In this document: one piece after another, positions 63,413 through 64,000 of the stretch | Layout of the letters: each line of letters starts with the position of its first letter | Position numbering within the stretch: the first letter of the stretch is position 1 | Assembly: GCF_021440085.1 (NCBI RefSeq) | Contig: NZ_JAKCPW010000007.1 | Span: 372,001 to 436,000 of the forward strand | Direction: 5' to 3' | Length of the DNA stretch: 64,000 bases | Source of the DNA: Dyadobacter sp. CY261 | GTDB lineage: Bacteria; Bacteroidota; Bacteroidia; Cytophagales; Spirosomataceae | Program-made: the position numbers and the translations under genes | The notes under the pieces: model-generated | The model's input: the letters and a program-made list of their open reading frames with translations, nothing else | Told to the model about the DNA's origin: nothing | The model's database searches: none

Positions 63413-64000
63413 TTGACGCATTTGAAACTCCGATACAACTTCTTCGTTTACGCGCTGCTGCTGTTGATGGCTTGCAACTCCGACGAGCAACAACTGACCG
63501 GTATATGGCATACCGAACTGGAGACGGTGCCCGGACTGAGAAGCGCTTTCGATATTGAGCTGCGCAGGAACTGGCCGGAAGAAAAGTGGAACGGCCGGTT
63601 TGAACTTGCCGAACTGATGGTTACCGCGCCCATTGAAAGCATTAAAATAAAAGATTTAAAAATGGAGCTGGGACTCGGTGGCGGCGCGAAGTTCACCGGG
63701 GATATTTCAACGGACCGAGCCACCATCAAAGGCATTCTGAACGTGCCTGGCCAAAAGCCTGAAACGATTACCCTGACCAGAATTCCGCGTTGGTCGGCAC
63801 AGGTACCAGCCCGTATTGGCCCGGATAAACAGCCTTTGAAAACCTGGAAATACGAAGCTCCGTCCCCCACCACCGATGGCTGGAAAGTCGGAAAGCTGCG
63901 GCCGGCGGTCACCGATTCAAAAGAGTTGAAAGGGTTGTTTCAGCAGATTCTGCAAGGGAAATTTCATGGCCTCGATGCGCTGCTCGTGGCACAGAATGGG
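63413..64000 (+). CDS. Lipoprotein with serine-hydrolase (beta-lactamase-like) domain, 5' part only
   Basis: Read from TTG at 63413 (a second TTG at 63422 is possible), it gives 196 residues and runs off the window. A lipoprotein signal ends LLLLMACNS, with Cys about 21. A beta-sandwich-like region of about 130 residues follows, then TDGWKVGKLRP ... GKFHGLDALLVAQNG, the usual opening of beta-lactamase/penicillin-binding-type serine hydrolases. The catalytic SxxK lies beyond the window, so the assignment is tentative. Confidence 0.65.
   Translation, partial: MTHLKLRYNFFVYALLLLMACNSDEQQLTGIWHTELETVPGLRSAFDIELRRNWPEEKWNGRFELAELMVTAPIESIKIKDLKMELGLGGGAKFTGDISTDRATIKGILNVPGQKPETITLTRIPRWSAQVPARIGPDKQPLKTWKYEAPSPTTDGWKVGKLRPAVTDSKELKGLFQQILQGKFHGLDALLVAQNG

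Overview
The window comes from a Bacteroidota chromosome, most likely a Cytophagales bacterium of the Dyadobacter/Spirosoma type. The evidence is three SusC/SusD outer-membrane pairs, a hybrid two-component regulator, an ECF sigma/FecR/SusC unit, two secreted proteins with type IX secretion (T9SS) C-terminal domains, many AraC regulators, and starts without clear Shine-Dalgarno sequences. The genus is inferred from gene style only. No rRNA, tRNA, CRISPR array, prophage or insertion sequence was seen.

Layout. 1-6136 (minus): ECF sigma factor, FecR anti-sigma factor, a SusC receptor with an N-terminal signalling (STN) domain, and a SusD lipoprotein cut by the window edge. 6300-24500: accessory and housekeeping genes, namely two short-chain dehydrogenases, a second SusC/SusD pair, an FAD monooxygenase with an AraC regulator, an FtsX-like permease, a SemiSWEET sugar transporter, a CPA1 Na+/H+ antiporter and several small unknown proteins. 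Two gaps hold conspicuous tandem and inverted repeats (7458-7641 and 19980-20392). 24511-27121: a MOSC protein and a flavoprotein in one operon. 27398-30637: a secreted 14-repeat RCC1 beta-propeller protein.

30704-44063 is a polysaccharide utilisation locus: SusC, SusD and a secreted PL8-family lyase with two CBM96/DNRLRE-like modules, all on the minus strand, with a divergent hybrid histidine kinase/AraC regulator. 44344-46757 holds two adjacent paralogous proteins of unknown function. 46769-47871 is an AhpD-like protein with a Crp/Fnr regulator.

48191-55276 is a compact class I lanthipeptide locus: a LanC-like cyclase that lacks the zinc ligands, a full-length LanB dehydratase, a LytTR response regulator with its LytS-type kinase, and an overlooked 50-residue gene at 55073-55225 that looks like the precursor peptide. 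Direct repeats 21 bp apart lie in front of both lanB and the precursor gene and could be LytTR operators.

56394-63353 is a Nit1C-type cluster (nitrilase, radical SAM protein, N-acetyltransferase, AIR-synthase-like protein, two small family proteins, flavin oxidoreductase), a set linked in other bacteria to nitrogen starvation and cyanide assimilation. Here it carries an extra methylenetetrahydrofolate-reductase-like gene. A divergent PAS/LuxR regulator and a CRP-like palindrome lie upstream. The window ends inside a serine-hydrolase-type lipoprotein gene.
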